NCBI GenBank assembly: GCA_019915135.1
Contig: JAHLMK010000014.1
Location: forward strand, 620,001 to 684,000
Origin: Strobilurus pachycystidiatus
Taxonomy: Eukaryota > Basidiomycota > Agaricomycetes > Agaricales > Physalacriaceae
Length of the DNA stretch: 64,000 bases
Direction of reading: 5' to 3'
In this document: piece by piece, positions 48,762 to 60,452 of the stretch
Layout of the letters: every line of letters begins with the position of its first letter
How positions within the stretch are numbered: position 1 is the stretch's first letter
The notes under the pieces: generated by a model
What the model saw: only the letters and a program-made list of their open reading frames with translations
Databases searched by the model: none
What the model was told of the DNA's origin: nothing
Program-made: the position numbers and the translations under genes

Positions 48762-50113
48762 ATGGCCAATTTCACCGTCCTTCCTCTTGAACTCGTCCAC
48801 CTCATCTTGTCCAACTTCGACGAGAATGATGCCGATACCCTTCAGTCTTGTTCACTCCTGTGCAAGAGCATGCGCGAGCCCGCGCAAACCCACCTCTTCA
48901 AGGATCCTCAATTCACTATTGTGATACAGCCAAAAAACAGGATAGAGCCCAGTGATTCGCGCGCTATACCGTACCACCTGTTCAAAACAGCACCCCACAT
49001 TTCCAAGGCGTTCACCAACCTTCTTATCTATCAGGAGGGGCGGTTACCCAAGAAGGCCGCCCTCGCGGCTTTCGAGGACATCCTCAACACTGCGCAGCGA
49101 ATCCAAAAGCTCGCAGTTTTAGCGGAAAAAAGTCTCAAAACCATCCCCGAGGTCAAAGACACGATCTCAAGGGCAGTGCACCGCCCTACGAGCATTCTGC
49201 ACACGCTGGAACTTGTCAGCATGTCTTTCGACAGTGTCAATGACATCTACGTCCTGGTCGCCGGCTCGCAGTTGAAGACTCTTCATCTCGAAGAAGTTTC
49301 CTTCAAAACCTCAGACGTACTTGACGTTTCCAAGGTGCCCGAAGGGACCAAGCCGTGCAAGCTCCTTGAATTCCGCTTCAGCATGATGGCCCCCAACTCT
49401 TATCCCAAAGGCGCAGAAAAGCTTCTACATTACCCTCATGCATCGTTATTCGACACGCCATTACCTTCGTTGAACCTTGGTGGCCTTGAGAAGTTGGAGC
49501 TCCTCAGCTATCCCGTTCTCACAAGGGCTACCGACGAACAACTCGACGCTATCACGGACTCGATAGCCCGAGCCAACGTAGCGTTGATCTCTCGTAACAA
49601 AGCGTCACTCGAGCACTTGGCAATCGAAGGGTCTTTGCCCGGTTCGTTCCTCTTCTCTTTTGCAGCTCTATCATTCTCTGAACGCACATCTCAGAGCTTC
49701 TATTCACGTATGTCGACCACACCAAAGTAAAGAGACTTCGGTTTCTTGCCGATTTGCGCTTTCCGGACCGCGACTGGTTTGACTGGGTTCTCAACAGTCT
49801 ACGCAGCATCACCGACAGTGGCGGCAAACCCAGTGCGCTCACGGTTCTGACCGTTGACGCTCCGACCCCCGATTATTTCCCTGAACGACACTATGACGAG
49901 CAGCTATGGGAGTTGCACCTGATTCTGTACGAGAATCAGGCCATCTTCCCGGACTTGGAGTATATCTACGTGCGTTGCTTGCCTGGAGCTTGGGCACACG
50001 CTGTGGACTACGCATTAGAGGAAACTGCTCTCGGGGAGACAAATAGGATAGTGGTCATCCCGCTGACCATGGACCAAGACGATGAAGGCGCGCCGCATAT
50101 ATATCATCACTGA
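48762..50113 (+). CDS. F-box protein (short N-terminus subfamily)
   Basis: Two exons, 48762-49641 and 49695-50113 (432 aa), joined by a 53-bp intron with a weak GTTCGT donor. The join gives LPELLFTYVDHTKVKRLRFL and rescues a frame that would otherwise stop at 49728. The F-box lies right at the start (VLPLELVHLILSNFDENDADTLQSC, in parts), with no coiled coil, so this subfamily differs from its neighbour. The rest has scattered leucine-rich segments. Substrate unknown. Confidence 0.82.
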
Positions 50114-50651
50114 ATCCTGATTCGATAGAAAGCATTCGAGTCATGCTGGATGATACTGATGAGAGTGGTTTGCGATGCGATGGTTAGGAGCTCCAATACG
50201 CAGTGTTATCTTCAATGTATGATTGTTGAAGCTGGATTGCGTTCCATCATTGTGCTCTTGAGCCGCTGGAGTCGCCGTTCATCCTCAGTACCACTGTTAT
50301 CACAAGTGTTTCTCCTCTGGCAATGGCATTTGCAACGATTGTCAGTTTCGCTCCAAGCGGCTTCGGCGTTTGCTTTGGAAGCTGTCAAGGTACTGAAGAC
50401 CAGTTGTACGTTCTGGGTACGTTGTCGTGTTATCCTTTGCATACTATGGACGGATCATATTGACGTGATATGTTTAGTTCGCCATACTGGGCCGTTACAT
50501 CCTGAGTATTGTACTTTCTCCTGCCCTGATATGATTCTATCACATCCTGACGATGAATATGGTTTTCCGAATTATACAAAGGTTGGCGCTCCTCAGCTGC
50601 GGTGTTCTTGCTCAGATGCGGATACATAGTTATGCTCGGGTGTTCCTACGA
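50114..50651. other. Intergenic region between convergent genes
   Basis: About 540 bp; probable terminators of the F-box and HET genes. No gene recognised. Confidence 0.4.
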
Positions 50652-51962
50652 CTACTGACGGAGAGGGATTTTGCCCCATACAAACACTACTAGAATCCCA
50701 ACGACAATCAATATCAAAATGCCCCAACAAGATCGGGAGGTTCGCCTAGTAGCGTTAGCGTGTGAGTGAGCAACCATCCAAGCGGCTGGAGATGATGGAG
50801 TCTCAGAGTAAAAAAAATCTTCCAAAGGCACATGATCCTGATCATCAACTCGCTCTACGAAGTAAACTTCTCGCAGGCTCCCTTCTTCAACTTCGGCGAC
50901 CGTTAAATCGTCACGTCTCACTCTCACGAACTGGGACCCATTGGCATCTGAATCCAAATTGGACAAGCCGGACAACTCCAAGTTAGCCGATCTGCATCTC
51001 TTCACATGAATGGCCAAGGGTTGTACTTCGCTTTCACGACGACAGTTTAGAAGAGCCAGATGTCCACCGCCGCGGTATGTGACACGAACGTGAATCTGTA
51101 GACCCAAATTCGTCATCGAGTAGGGCCGAGGGTTTTGCTCAAAGTCAAATCGAACATACGCGCCACTGGCACGAAAATCGTCTGGACTGGATGCGAGTAA
51201 TCCGCCGAAATCTGCTGTCCGTGGGTTGGTTGTCCAAGCAAAGATTGTGTGATCACTGGAAACCTTCAGGATTTCCTCCTGTAGCCTGGTGAAGGCATGC
51301 AATCCTTCGCCGTAGAGTGTTGGCATGAAGACACCGAAGATGCCCATCAGCGAGTATGCTCGATCTTCTACACGTGTCGTCTCCCTTCCCGCAGCCCAAG
51401 ACATCCTCTTTGCCACGCTGATCTTGCCCACTGTCGTCTCCTGTAGCAGCATGGACGAGGGGATCCCAGTAACTTCAGTGATGACATGTTGCAAGCTCTC
51501 CTTGGTTCCGATCTCCATCCAATCCATCGCCAGGAAGATGATCCTTGATGGTGCCAACAACTCCTGCAACGTCCACCCTCTCTTGAACCACCTGCATTGG
51601 CCTAAGTTCCATGCATGGGAATCTGCCAACCGCACATCCGCCAAGTAGGCGTAGCAGACTTTCGCATCGCGGTAGTATCGGTACATCGAGTTGATGGCCT
51701 CCGAGAGCTCGGAGCTACTGGATTTGTCGATACAGCAGGTATCGATCCAAATGTACTCGTACTCGTCAGAGCGAGCCAACCTGCACGCTTGCTCGATCTT
51801 GGCGTATCCTTTCAGGCGCTTAGCGCGGCTTGGAACCTGCATGTCTTGGAAAGACACCTCCTCGTCCTCCCATGTGTGAGAGAGTATGGCGTATGGTGGT
51901 ATCCTCTGCTCGTTTGGGAAATAGACGAGTTTGATTGGATCGTTCGTAGTAAGGAGTCGCAT
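50652..51962 (-). CDS. HET-domain protein with C-terminal membrane anchor
   Basis: Single exon, 436 aa. The HET domain fills the first ~200 residues with its three blocks: IPPYAILSHTWEDEEVSFQD, YEYIWIDTCCIDKSSSSELS, and RGWTLQELLAP. The characteristic RVEDRAYSLMGIFGVFMPTLY follows. The C-terminus has one hydrophobic helix (CWGILILIVVGILVVFVWG), so the protein is probably membrane-anchored with HET in the cytosol. HET proteins trigger programmed cell death in non-self recognition (heterokaryon incompatibility) in ascomycetes; in Agaricomycetes they are expanded and mostly untested. Its 5' flank carries four diverged ~112-bp tandem repeats. Confidence 0.9.
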   Translation of the reverse strand: MRLLTTNDPIKLVYFPNEQRIPPYAILSHTWEDEEVSFQDMQVPSRAKRLKGYAKIEQACRLARSDEYEYIWIDTCCIDKSSSSELSEAINSMYRYYRDAKVCYAYLADVRLADSHAWNLGQCRWFKRGWTLQELLAPSRIIFLAMDWMEIGTKESLQHVITEVTGIPSSMLLQETTVGKISVAKRMSWAAGRETTRVEDRAYSLMGIFGVFMPTLYGEGLHAFTRLQEEILKVSSDHTIFAWTTNPRTADFGGLLASSPDDFRASGAYVRFDFEQNPRPYSMTNLGLQIHVRVTYRGGGHLALLNCRRESEVQPLAIHVKRCRSANLELSGLSNLDSDANGSQFVRVRRDDLTVAEVEEGSLREVYFVERVDDQDHVPLEDFFYSETPSSPAAWMVAHSHANATRRTSRSCWGILILIVVGILVVFVWGKIPLRQ

Positions 51963-51985
51963 TACGACAGTCCGATACCTTGCGA

Positions 51986-52410
51986 AGTGTAAGGCGGGGC
52001 GGTCAAGGTGACAAAATCAAGACGAAGACGTGCCTACAAGGTCTTCTGTCAATGAAACTGCTGGCGCTTTCACGGTCGAGCAAAGATAACCAGACACCTT
52101 GACGATGTGTGAGGCGGGTGGTTTGCGGCGAGAAGGAAACGCACTCACAAGGGATGCTGTTCGTGAGCTGCTGGCACAGTCGCGAGAAGATATCTTGACA
52201 CTTTAACAAAGTGTGAGGCAGGTGGTCAGGACGACAGCAGTGAGACAGATGCGCACCGGCAAGGTCTGTTGACCGGGAATTGTTGGCACCTTTGAGAAAT
52301 GATAGCCTGGAACATGAACAACGTATGAGGCGGAGAATAGCGTAATATTTTGGATAGAAAACTTACCAACACGCTGTGCTGTCGCTGGCACTGTAGAAGC
52401 GGTGAGAGAG
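51986..52410. repeat. Four diverged ~112-bp tandem repeats upstream of the HET gene
   Basis: The word GTGTGAGGCGGGTGGT (variants GTGTAAGGCGGGGCGGT, GTGTGAGGCAGGTGGT, GTATGAGGCGG) recurs at about 51987, 52107, 52211 and 52323. Between the copies lie recurring CAAGG.CT.TT/CTGCTGGCAC-like segments. Spacing is 104-120 bp. The array starts ~25 bp upstream of the HET start codon, so it occupies the promoter/leader. Confidence 0.65.
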
Positions 52411-52703
52411 TGAACACAAGCCTGGCTGTGCTATCAGTGATGCCTCATGACTGCCACGCTTCGTGACAATGGGAATGCTTCGATCTATACAGCTTTCATA
52501 TTAACAAGTTGGCGAGTGTACTGCCGGATCTTGGGCACGATCTTGGGAGTTCGCCTACCCTGTCAGGAGGGCCCTCCGTGATGACAACTCGCAGTGGACT
52601 ATCTCGAAATCCTCTGGTTCGCCAGACTCACACTGAACACTGTTACTATAATCCAGTGAAAATAAGCAGCTTTAAGATACCAGTAGTACAAAAACCATCA
52701 CCA
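52411..52703. other. Remainder of HET upstream region
   Basis: About 290 bp between the repeat array and the stop codon of the Vps3-like gene; nothing recognised. Confidence 0.4.
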
Positions 52704-55194
52704 TCATCTGATATCCTCCGCCTCCCCCGGCTCGTCAAATCCTGGTCCCAACGTGACATGCAAAGCCGACTTCTCATCAACGACCTCCCCACCTTCCCCT
52801 TCCTCATCGTCATCCGACAGCGCATCCTCGATAATCATCCCCTCCTCCCTCAACACCAGCCACGTCCTCTCCTTGACCTCCAAATTCTGCGCCGCGCTCA
52901 CCGCGCGCACGATCTGCCCCTCGTGCCTTTCGTGCATCGTGCGCCGGAGGGAACGTGATAGGAAGGACGTGGTCAGCGAAAGGGGCCAGGATGGGGGGAG
53001 GACTGGGAGGACCTGAATAGAGTATGTTCAATACGATGAGAGGTACAGAGAAAGGAAAGAACACTTACATCCGCCACGTCCAGATTCACAGCCTGTGAAT
53101 CCAACAAACGTGCTGCCCGACTCGAACTCGCCCTACACTCAGAGGTCAGGATATCGTCAAATATCACAGACAACGGAATGAACGCACTCCTCCGCGAGGT
53201 ACACCTCCAAGAGGATCTTGAGCAGTCCCTTCTTCAGCGTCTCGTCGACCTTTGCCGTCGGTCTTGGCCTGGGGAAGAACGGCGCGGTGATCCAAGGCTG
53301 CAGACCTGGCGTGCTCTCCGCTATCGAAGTCGCGACTTTGCCGGGGATGACATCCCCGCCAAGAGTGCAGTACACCTCCGCTGAAGTCGCGTCGTGGATG
53401 TCGTGGATGAGTATCGAAAGGGCATCCCGGTGTTGTTTTAGCTGCAAAAAGGGAGTTAGCATATCAGAACACAGTGATGGTGGCAAAAGGCCCACCTTCC
53501 CCTCGATGATAGCCAACTCCATCTTCAAGAGTTTGCTATGCTGCTGAAGGCGCTCCTTCACACGCTGGACGTTGTACAGCGTAGAACCTTGCAGGAACAA
53601 GGCCGCCTTTATCCGGACACGCTTATGGTCGGAGTCTGGCGTTGTCGAGGCAAAGTAGGAGAAGAACGAAGGCGTCGACTCATTCCGGCTGGATGCATAT
53701 GACGATGCTGTGAGTCTTGAGTTGAGTTGAAGCACCGGAGAGCGAAAGGACACATACTTTTAGCACGCCATAGCTTCGAGACAGTCTCGTCCGAGGCGTA
53801 GGTAACGAGTTGATCAACAAGAGAGTCGGCGAAGCGCTCGTGGAACTCTTCAGTAGAGCCTCGGCGTAGGACAACAAGATGCTCGAGGTATTGCATCCCG
53901 GCGATCGGGTTCGCGTCTGATATCTGTTTGAGCAGAGCGCTGTCATCCTCAATCGCGACCGCTTTTCGCTTTGAAGTGAGAAGCTAACAAAGTGATGAGC
54001 AATGGCCAAACAAACTGGAAGGAAGGACGGGCAAACCTTGAGACCACGCTCTGGGTCGATCTTGGTTAGCCATATTCCCCAGTGCTGAATGAGAGCTCGA
54101 TCTTTCTTCTCCGTTAGTAGGGCAATCATGTCGGATAGCGGATCGGGAACGTCCTCGTCTGTCCATTCCCCTTCGACGAGCCTTGAGGTATATGAGTGGC
54201 AGTAGGATGAGGAGTGAGGATAACCCACTTTGCCCAAGTCTGTAACAACTTGTCGTCATCCTTGTTTTGCTTGTAGATCATACACAACGCGTTGTACTGG
54301 CCGGTAGTCTTGAGTATGGGCTCAATCTCGGGGACAACAATATGGTGTGCCTCTTGGAGCATGGCGTATAGTTCCTTGGTCTTTTCGAGTTGCGCGAATA
54401 GTTTGGCAAGAACGGTGTCGACGACGGCGAAGGTGTCCAGGTGCTGGCTAGTACTGTCGACTTTGCGTCGTTTGCGGCACTTGTTGAGAAATGATTCGAG
54501 CATGTCCTGGGCGGCCATTCCCAGTATCTTGCGCAGCTCTGCTGTCGGCGGTGCAGAGCGGGTGGATAGATGTGGTGAATAATTTCTAACTAGATTCGCG
54601 ACAACTAATGATCAGTTCCAAGACAGGAACGAGCGGGGTATCAGGAGCGGAAGCGAGATGAAGGATGGGAATAGCGAAGAAAGGATACTTACTGAGATCA
54701 TCCACGGACACATCCTGGGGCATACGCGCCGCCACGCCCGCGTACACGTCCAGCGCGGCGTCCGGCCCAAACAGCGAGCCGCGCAGGTCTGGGTAATAGC
54801 TGACGAGCAGGCGGGGATCCAGATTGCCCTCAAAGAAGCTCTTGCCCGCGTCCTCGAACAATGTCTCCGAGAAACACTGGAAGCCGATCCGCTGGTACAC
54901 GTACTGCAGCTCCTCAATCTGGCGGCGAGGGTCAGAGTAGCGTCGGGCGTCGGGCGTAACGCGCACCTCGTCGACATTGACGGTCAAGTTGCTGTATATT
55001 TTCCGGCGCTGCTGGTCGGCCAGGTCGATGGCGTCCTGGATGCGGTGGCTCTCGAGCAACGACTCCGCCTGCGAGATGAGCGTCGACGGCACGAGCGAGT
55101 GCACGACATGGTCGCCGAGGACGAGCACGCCGGACCTGGGGAACGTGGCGGGCATGGCGGTCAATGGCAGAGAGCGCGCATTACGTAACGCCAT
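52704..55194 (-). CDS. Vps3/Vps39/TGFBRAP1-like membrane-tethering subunit, lacking the N-terminal CNH part
   Basis: Eight exons on the minus strand: 55194-54693, 54604-54229, 54181-54037, 53983-53758, 53707-53496, 53441-53188, 53132-53069, 53012-52704 (695 aa). It matches the helical, C-terminal two thirds of TGFBRAP1/Vps3-type CORVET/HOPS proteins: SLVPSTLISQAESLLESHRI, YQRIGFQCFSETLFEDAGKS, DLRGSLFGPDAALDVY, NALCMIYKQNKDDDKLLQTW. These complexes bind Rab5/Rab7 and tether endosomes or vacuoles. Full proteins begin with a CNH beta-propeller. Here the open frame starts just before the helical part, and the upstream DNA is the TBC gene on the other strand. The last ~80 residues are acidic, and I see no terminal zinc finger. 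Either it is 5'-truncated or the propeller is encoded elsewhere. Confidence 0.82.
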
Positions 55195-56906
55195 GTCTCT
55201 TGACTGGAACGCTCTCAGGACAGCCAGCTTGGCCCCCGGCGGATTTGGCGTCGAGCGCGCGCAACTATGGTACGTACGTCGGGGGTGCTCGAGGCGTCGC
55301 TAACAGCGATCACAGGCCGAAATTACTGCGTGTACACGCCGACGACGCCGACGAACTTCCAGTCGGCAATGACGAACTCGCAGTCGGCAATGAACCCCAT
55401 CCCGACGAGCGCCAGATCCAGCTCGACACCGACCGCAGCTTTGTTCTCTACTCCGTAGGTGAACCGCGTCCGTGCGCGCCATCCTCCGCCCGCCCTCTGA
55501 CCGCCGCCCAGACGACTCCAAAAAGGACCGCGAGGCGCTCCAGCACGAACTGCACGACCTCCTCGTTGCCGTCTTCCAACGCCGGCCAAAGCTGAGCTAC
55601 TTTCAGGTGCGGTGCCTGCCAATTTCACCGTCTCCATCTCATCTGGCGTGTAGGGCTACCATGACATTATCACGGTCCTGTTCCTCACTCTGCCCTCGGA
55701 GATTCAGCTGGCGTGTGCCGAGCAGCTGAGTCTGCACCGGCTTAGAGATTCCATGGGAGCTGGGCTTGAGCCAGTGCTTGGACTATTGCGGTACGCGCAC
55801 CCAAACCACTTATGTATGCCGCGTCTGATTGTCTCTACAGCGTGATGCAGAACCTTCTCCGAGTCGTAGATCCGCCGTATGCCCAGCTTCTGGAGCGTAA
55901 CTCCCCACTACCCTTCTACGCGCTGTCCAATCTCCTCACCCTCTTCTCCCACGACATGCCCACCCTCCCGCTCATCCAGCACGTCTTTGACTATATCCTC
56001 TGCCGCCCGCCTATAACCATCGTCTACCTCGCCACGGCCGTCGTCCTGGCACGCAAGGACGAAGCCTATCGTCTTGAGGAGGAAGATGAAGATGGCATGA
56101 TTCACTCTCTGTTGAGCAGTCTGCCAAATATCACAGATGGCGAACCTTCGCCAGAACCGGCAACAGACGACGAAACTCTCATTGCTGATTCCTCTGACGC
56201 AGAAGAAGACGAGCAATCTACGACTGCTGCTGCATCGGATACGGAAGTGGCATCGGACTCTGACTCAGAGTCTGACCTCGAGACGACTATTGCCATAGAT
56301 GAAGTGGTCAAGGAGAAAGATGCGTTGGTGATTTCCGATCCAGAGTCATCACCACGTCCGCCAGCACAGGATTTGGAGGCCTTACCCCCAATGTCAAGTG
56401 CCACGGACATAGAACGACCGGACATGACCTCCCATCCAAGTAGCCAGCCACGCAAACCCACCATCACACTCACATCCCTCCTCCTACACGCAGACGAAAT
56501 GCTCTCCTCTTACCCACCTACTCACCCGGCACTCGCACTCTCAAGCATAATGGGACTCCAGAGCGTCGTCTTCACCTGGTCTGAGACTACCGTGCTGGAC
56601 GACGACGCAGCGGAGGGCATGGTCGAGCAGCCAGAATTGACCGTCTTTCCTCCCGAGCCAGAGCCAAGCAAGGAGAAGGATACGGAGCGCGTTCCGGCGA
56701 GGAGACGGCCACCGAGGCGACGCCTTGTGAGGAGCACGACCTTGATCGCTACGGCGGTTCTGGCACTGGGGATCGCGATGGCGTTTTATGGTAGGAGTGG
56801 GACTGGGGATATATTATTGGGGAGATGGCGTGAGCACGGCATACATAAGCTTGTCGGCTGGGTGCGTATTTTGGTTGACGGTACAGCTCGATTCTGGGGC
56901 TTGTAA
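55193..56906 (+). CDS. TBC-domain Rab GAP, TBC1D20/Gyp8-like, tail-anchored
   Basis: Five exons: 55193-55269, 55316-55458, 55512-55606, 55654-55790, 55841-56906 (505 aa). The TBC domain runs from PKLLRVHADD through RRPKLSYFQGYHDI (the Gln of the YFQG finger is at an exon end) to LPFYALSNLLTLFSHDMPTL. The catalytic Arg finger region of other TBC proteins (IxxDxxR) corresponds to IQLDTDRSFVLYSV. A long acidic/Ser insert follows (56080-56400). The C-terminus has a hydrophobic helix (TTLIATAVLALGIAMAFYG), as in TBC1D20 and yeast Gyp8, ER-bound GAPs for Rab1/Ypt1. Its start codon overlaps that of the divergent Vps3-like gene inside one CATG. Confidence 0.9.
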
Positions 56907-57869
56907 CATGTATAAGTATCGTCTTTCGATCGAGAGATTTGACCATCGGAAGCCAAAACTGCATTTCGCAACGAGACGCTATGCCAATAAACCAGGATCC
57001 ACACAATTTCCGGAGCTGCTTTATACTTTCCCCCTTCTCCTCAGCTTCCGCGGTTGCGGCAATGGTTGACACGGCTGCTGAACCAGATTCGTCGTTTTCA
57101 CGGTCTCAACCTCCTTTCACCGGCAATTGGAAGTTACTCGGAAGTGGACGATGTTTGCCAGAGAGCGGTAGTCATCCATCTAGGTCATTTTGAGAACGGC
57201 TTTCCTTGAAGACAGTGCCATTGGAAGATCCGTTCAATGGGCGTTTTGAATGGGTCACGTCCGTCGTTTGCAAGACAGGATGAATTGATGCCACTCATGT
57301 CAGGCGCACTAGAGTACAGTGAGAAATTCACGCCACTCTGGTTTGGTTGGAAGACGTGCACTTCTCTAAAAGTAGAATACTCATGTACCAGCGACACTAA
57401 ACGGAACGCAAGGTCATAATCATCAAACGCCCCACATATCAAGCTATTTACGAGGCATACATCCCTGTCTTAACATACAACGCAATACCATGTGTGATCG
57501 CAAAGTAAACTGAATGAAGATCGGACGCGTTTCAATCTATGGTCACTCGAGGAGTCAGGAGTCAGGACGACGTGTTCAAATTCACTGAACTTTGTCACGT
57601 TTGGGTACCTTCAAGTTATGATGATTTACGGGATCAGCGTGGCTGCGAGGATGATGATACAGTCCCCAGGTCCCCATACACCGGCACTTTGAAAAGCTTA
57701 CAAGTCCTCTTACAGTTCATGTAAAGCTGCGTCGACAATCGTGGCTCTCCAAGTGGTCTCTCTGACTTCAAGTTCCTTCCACTGCACTTCTTGCATCGCG
57801 CGATACACCTTCTGACAGTCCATTTTGAGGTACTAGGATATTGATTGGAGCACATGCATGTACATACAG
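56907..57869. other. Intergenic region between convergent genes
   Basis: About 960 bp, no convincing ORF or repeat. It serves as the 3' flank of the TBC gene and of the disrupted F-box gene. Confidence 0.45.
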
Positions 57870-60124
57870 TCAACGCATGAAATCCCAGTATTGCACCTCG
57901 TCCTTCCCGTCGTACACTATCTCCAAACCTTCCGTGACCAATCGATCCCATATTGCTCTGTGCGCGTCGTCGGCTACAAGGGCCTGCGACAGAATGACAG
58001 AACGCAAAACCGAGGCGCTTCCAGCCTCTCTCCTATGGGCGAAGAAGTTGATTACGCTATCGGCCTCGTCTGGTGTTGGGAAAGGTCCGAGGAGGTGTAT
58101 AGATTGGAGGCAGGGTAACCAGCCTGGCCAATCAAGTGAGGCATGTAGATCGACTCGTTTGAAGGTGGGCGCGCTAATGGTCAAGAGCTCAACGCTCGGG
58201 ATCCAACGAAGGAACCGAAGATTGACCTCCAACAGTGCGCTCGTGGTTTGTTGGAGGTTAAGATGTAGTTCTTGAATCTGCCCCAGGATGGTACTACTAG
58301 AAGACCAATTTGAGTCAAGAGTCCAGAGGTAGCTGTCGTGAACATCGATTGTTAGATCCCTCAGCTGCGGGGCGTGCAGCATACGGATGATGGTCGATAA
58401 ATGCCCGTTCATTATCAACTGCACAGAGAGTTTCCAGAGCATAGGCAGATGCACGAGTGTGCCATTGTCCGAGCCTACCCAGCCAGTGGAGCAGACCGCG
58501 AGCTCTTGCAAGTGGTTAAGCCCGCCGGACAGCGTCTGGAGGTCAGCCGGTCCCGCAATGACCAAGCCTCTATAGCGGACTACGCTCCCTGGCAGAAGCA
58601 GACTAACGTTGCGTCGTTCCGAGTCCGTTACCCCATCGGCTCCTCCAACGTCTACGTAGCGCAACCGATCATAAACGCAAGCGGGTAGGCCAATGGGGGG
58701 TACTATCGATCAACCGGAAGTGTCAATCAAATAGCAACCAATTGACACTTCTGTTGTATTTACTCAATTTTTCATGTACAGCGGTGAAAATTTCAGGAAT
58801 GCTTAGTATCGACCCGATGTATGGACTGAATCAAAAAACCAATTTTTGCGAGCTTGTGTGCGCGATGCCAGACGATGCCGATAAGGACCTCAATTCTGGC
58901 AGGAAGTGTCAATCGTGACGAGCTGTGACTCCGCCAACTTTCGCAGACAGATCGGAGTTTGAATAATTGGCTGTCACGGCTCGACAGCGGACGCTCTCTC
59001 GCTCTCTTGACCCATGCTCTAAAAATCTGCTTAGTAGTTCAAATGGACCAAATTGATGCCAAAGCCAATGTGTGAGCGTCTCATACCGAACGGACCACTG
59101 AGTATGACGTGCCAGGCTGGTTAATAGTAGTGTCAATGCAGAATTGACACTTCGCACCATCAACGAAATTCCTCAATATCTTCGGGGGCGTGTAATCTAA
59201 ATTTAAGCTGACGGCCTCATGGTTAGCACACCAAAGCATTGTAGTGCAAATCCTCAGAGGGAACGGGTGCGAAATGAGGGCTAGAGAAATTGTTATATCG
59301 GTGGATTGACACTTCTGTCCAGATTGACACTTCTGGTTGATCGATAGTACCCCAAGTTCAGTCACTAAGTCTGAAACATGACAATACAACCACTGCATGT
59401 TGTCCATGCAGAGTTCTTCCAGAAACTTCACTGCCGGTGCCTGCGGCAGGTATGTATGAAGGTTTTGTACACTGCTCATTTCTGGAGCGAGCACGGCTAA
59501 GACGGGATGATGGGGAAGGACAGAGTATACTTCGTAGGGATAACGGGGAATATTTGAGTGACGGTCCCAGTGACGTGGTGACCAGCAAAATACGGCAAGG
59601 GGCATGGGTTTCGCTCTCTGCAGCTGCAGGTGAAGGAGGAAGATTTGCCTGTGGTCAGCTCTATGTGGCTCGGGTGATTTAACGAAAGCCAGCTGGACAG
59701 AAATCGTCGACCAGAGGGATGGATCGTCTATGATCGATTCTCTCCAGTAACGAGAGACTTGGGACATGACCCACGGAGAATAATATCTCGTGTCTAGAGA
59801 GCTCATGGGATCGAGAGAGTCTGGGTGACGGCTATCGCTGAAGGGAGCGGTCATAACCTCCAGAGGTGATATAACCAGATGGGAGCAAATGCTGCGCAGG
59901 ATGTCTGCCGGCACTCGACGGACAGGATGCAGGATTGCTTTCGTATTCTGGAGGGCCAAGCGAAGTCTGTCATGATCGTCGGGATTGTCGACAGAAAGGC
60001 GCTGCTCGAGTATACTCTGGTACTCGTTCAGAGGAGCGACGTAGTCCTGCTCAGGCACATCGTTCGACGAGAGCAGCTGGTCGAAGACCTGGGCAGGTAT
60101 TGGAATTGACATCAGATCAAACAT
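57870..60124 (-). pseudogene. F-box paralogue D, split by a transposon insertion
   Basis: The N-terminal part (60124-59354, ~257 aa) carries a coiled-coil stretch and F-box-like HPVRRVPADILRSICSHLV, and ends in NMQWLYCHVSDLVTEL. The C-terminal part resumes at ~58696 (LPACVYDRLRYVDV) and runs to the stop at 57870, ending IVYDGKDEVQYWDFMR. In the paralogues these two parts are contiguous. Between them sits a 657-bp inverted-repeat element. The frame coming out of the insert differs from the frame going in if it is removed as a GT-AG unit, so the gene is most likely inactive, or makes only a truncated F-box protein. Outside the insert both halves are open, so the hit seems recent. Confidence 0.82.
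58697..59353. mobile_element. 657-bp inverted-repeat element inside the F-box gene
   Basis: Terminal inverted repeats of ~32 bp with one mismatch: GGGGTACTATCGATCAACCG at the left end, GGGGTACTATCGATCAACCA in reverse complement at the right, both followed by GAAGTGTCAATC. The word GAAGTGTCAAT occurs six times (both orientations) near 58717, 58743, 58900, 59142, 59308 and 59323. No coding capacity. A target duplication is not clear because the flanks are G-runs. It behaves like a MITE with subterminal transposase-binding repeats. Confidence 0.85.
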
Positions 60125-60452
60125 TCTGTTGGTGATCAGACTCGGATAGGCGTCTATTTCAGAAGAGACAGCTCACAGTTAAACGTTGACGTTCGAGTTC
60201 AAAGATGCTGTGAATCACACTAAGCCGCTGACCGGATGCGCACTTGTTTCTCACGTTTACATACATACTTGAGGGGAACATTCTCCTGAGGTGCGAAGAA
60301 ATGAGAAAGACAGCTTGTACATCAGCAAGACTACCCGATTGGTTTCCGGGTTTTCGAAGGTTTTTGGAGGTTTTCAGGTTGTCGCAACCTCGCAACCTCA
60401 CAACCTCACAACCTCAGACTGACTTCGAGTGATGAATGTATAGACAGAAACA
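60125..60452. other. Region between F-box start and transposase stop
   Basis: About 330 bp. It holds a cluster of GGTTTTCGAAGG / GGAGGTTTTCAGGTTG and four CAACCTC units around 60345-60418 that can pair with each other. This could be one end of the Plavaka-type element, but a matching end was not found on the other side. Confidence 0.4.

Noticed and set aside
55323..55637. Minus-strand frame that could have supplied the missing CNH half of the Vps3-like gene
   Set aside because: It is the antisense of TBC exons 2 and 3, is Gly/Arg-rich, and has no propeller motifs.
58697..59353. The insert in the F-box gene as a normal spliceosomal intron
   Set aside because: It has long terminal inverted repeats and subterminal repeats, paralogues have no intron there, and removal at the GT...AG ends would leave the wrong frame.
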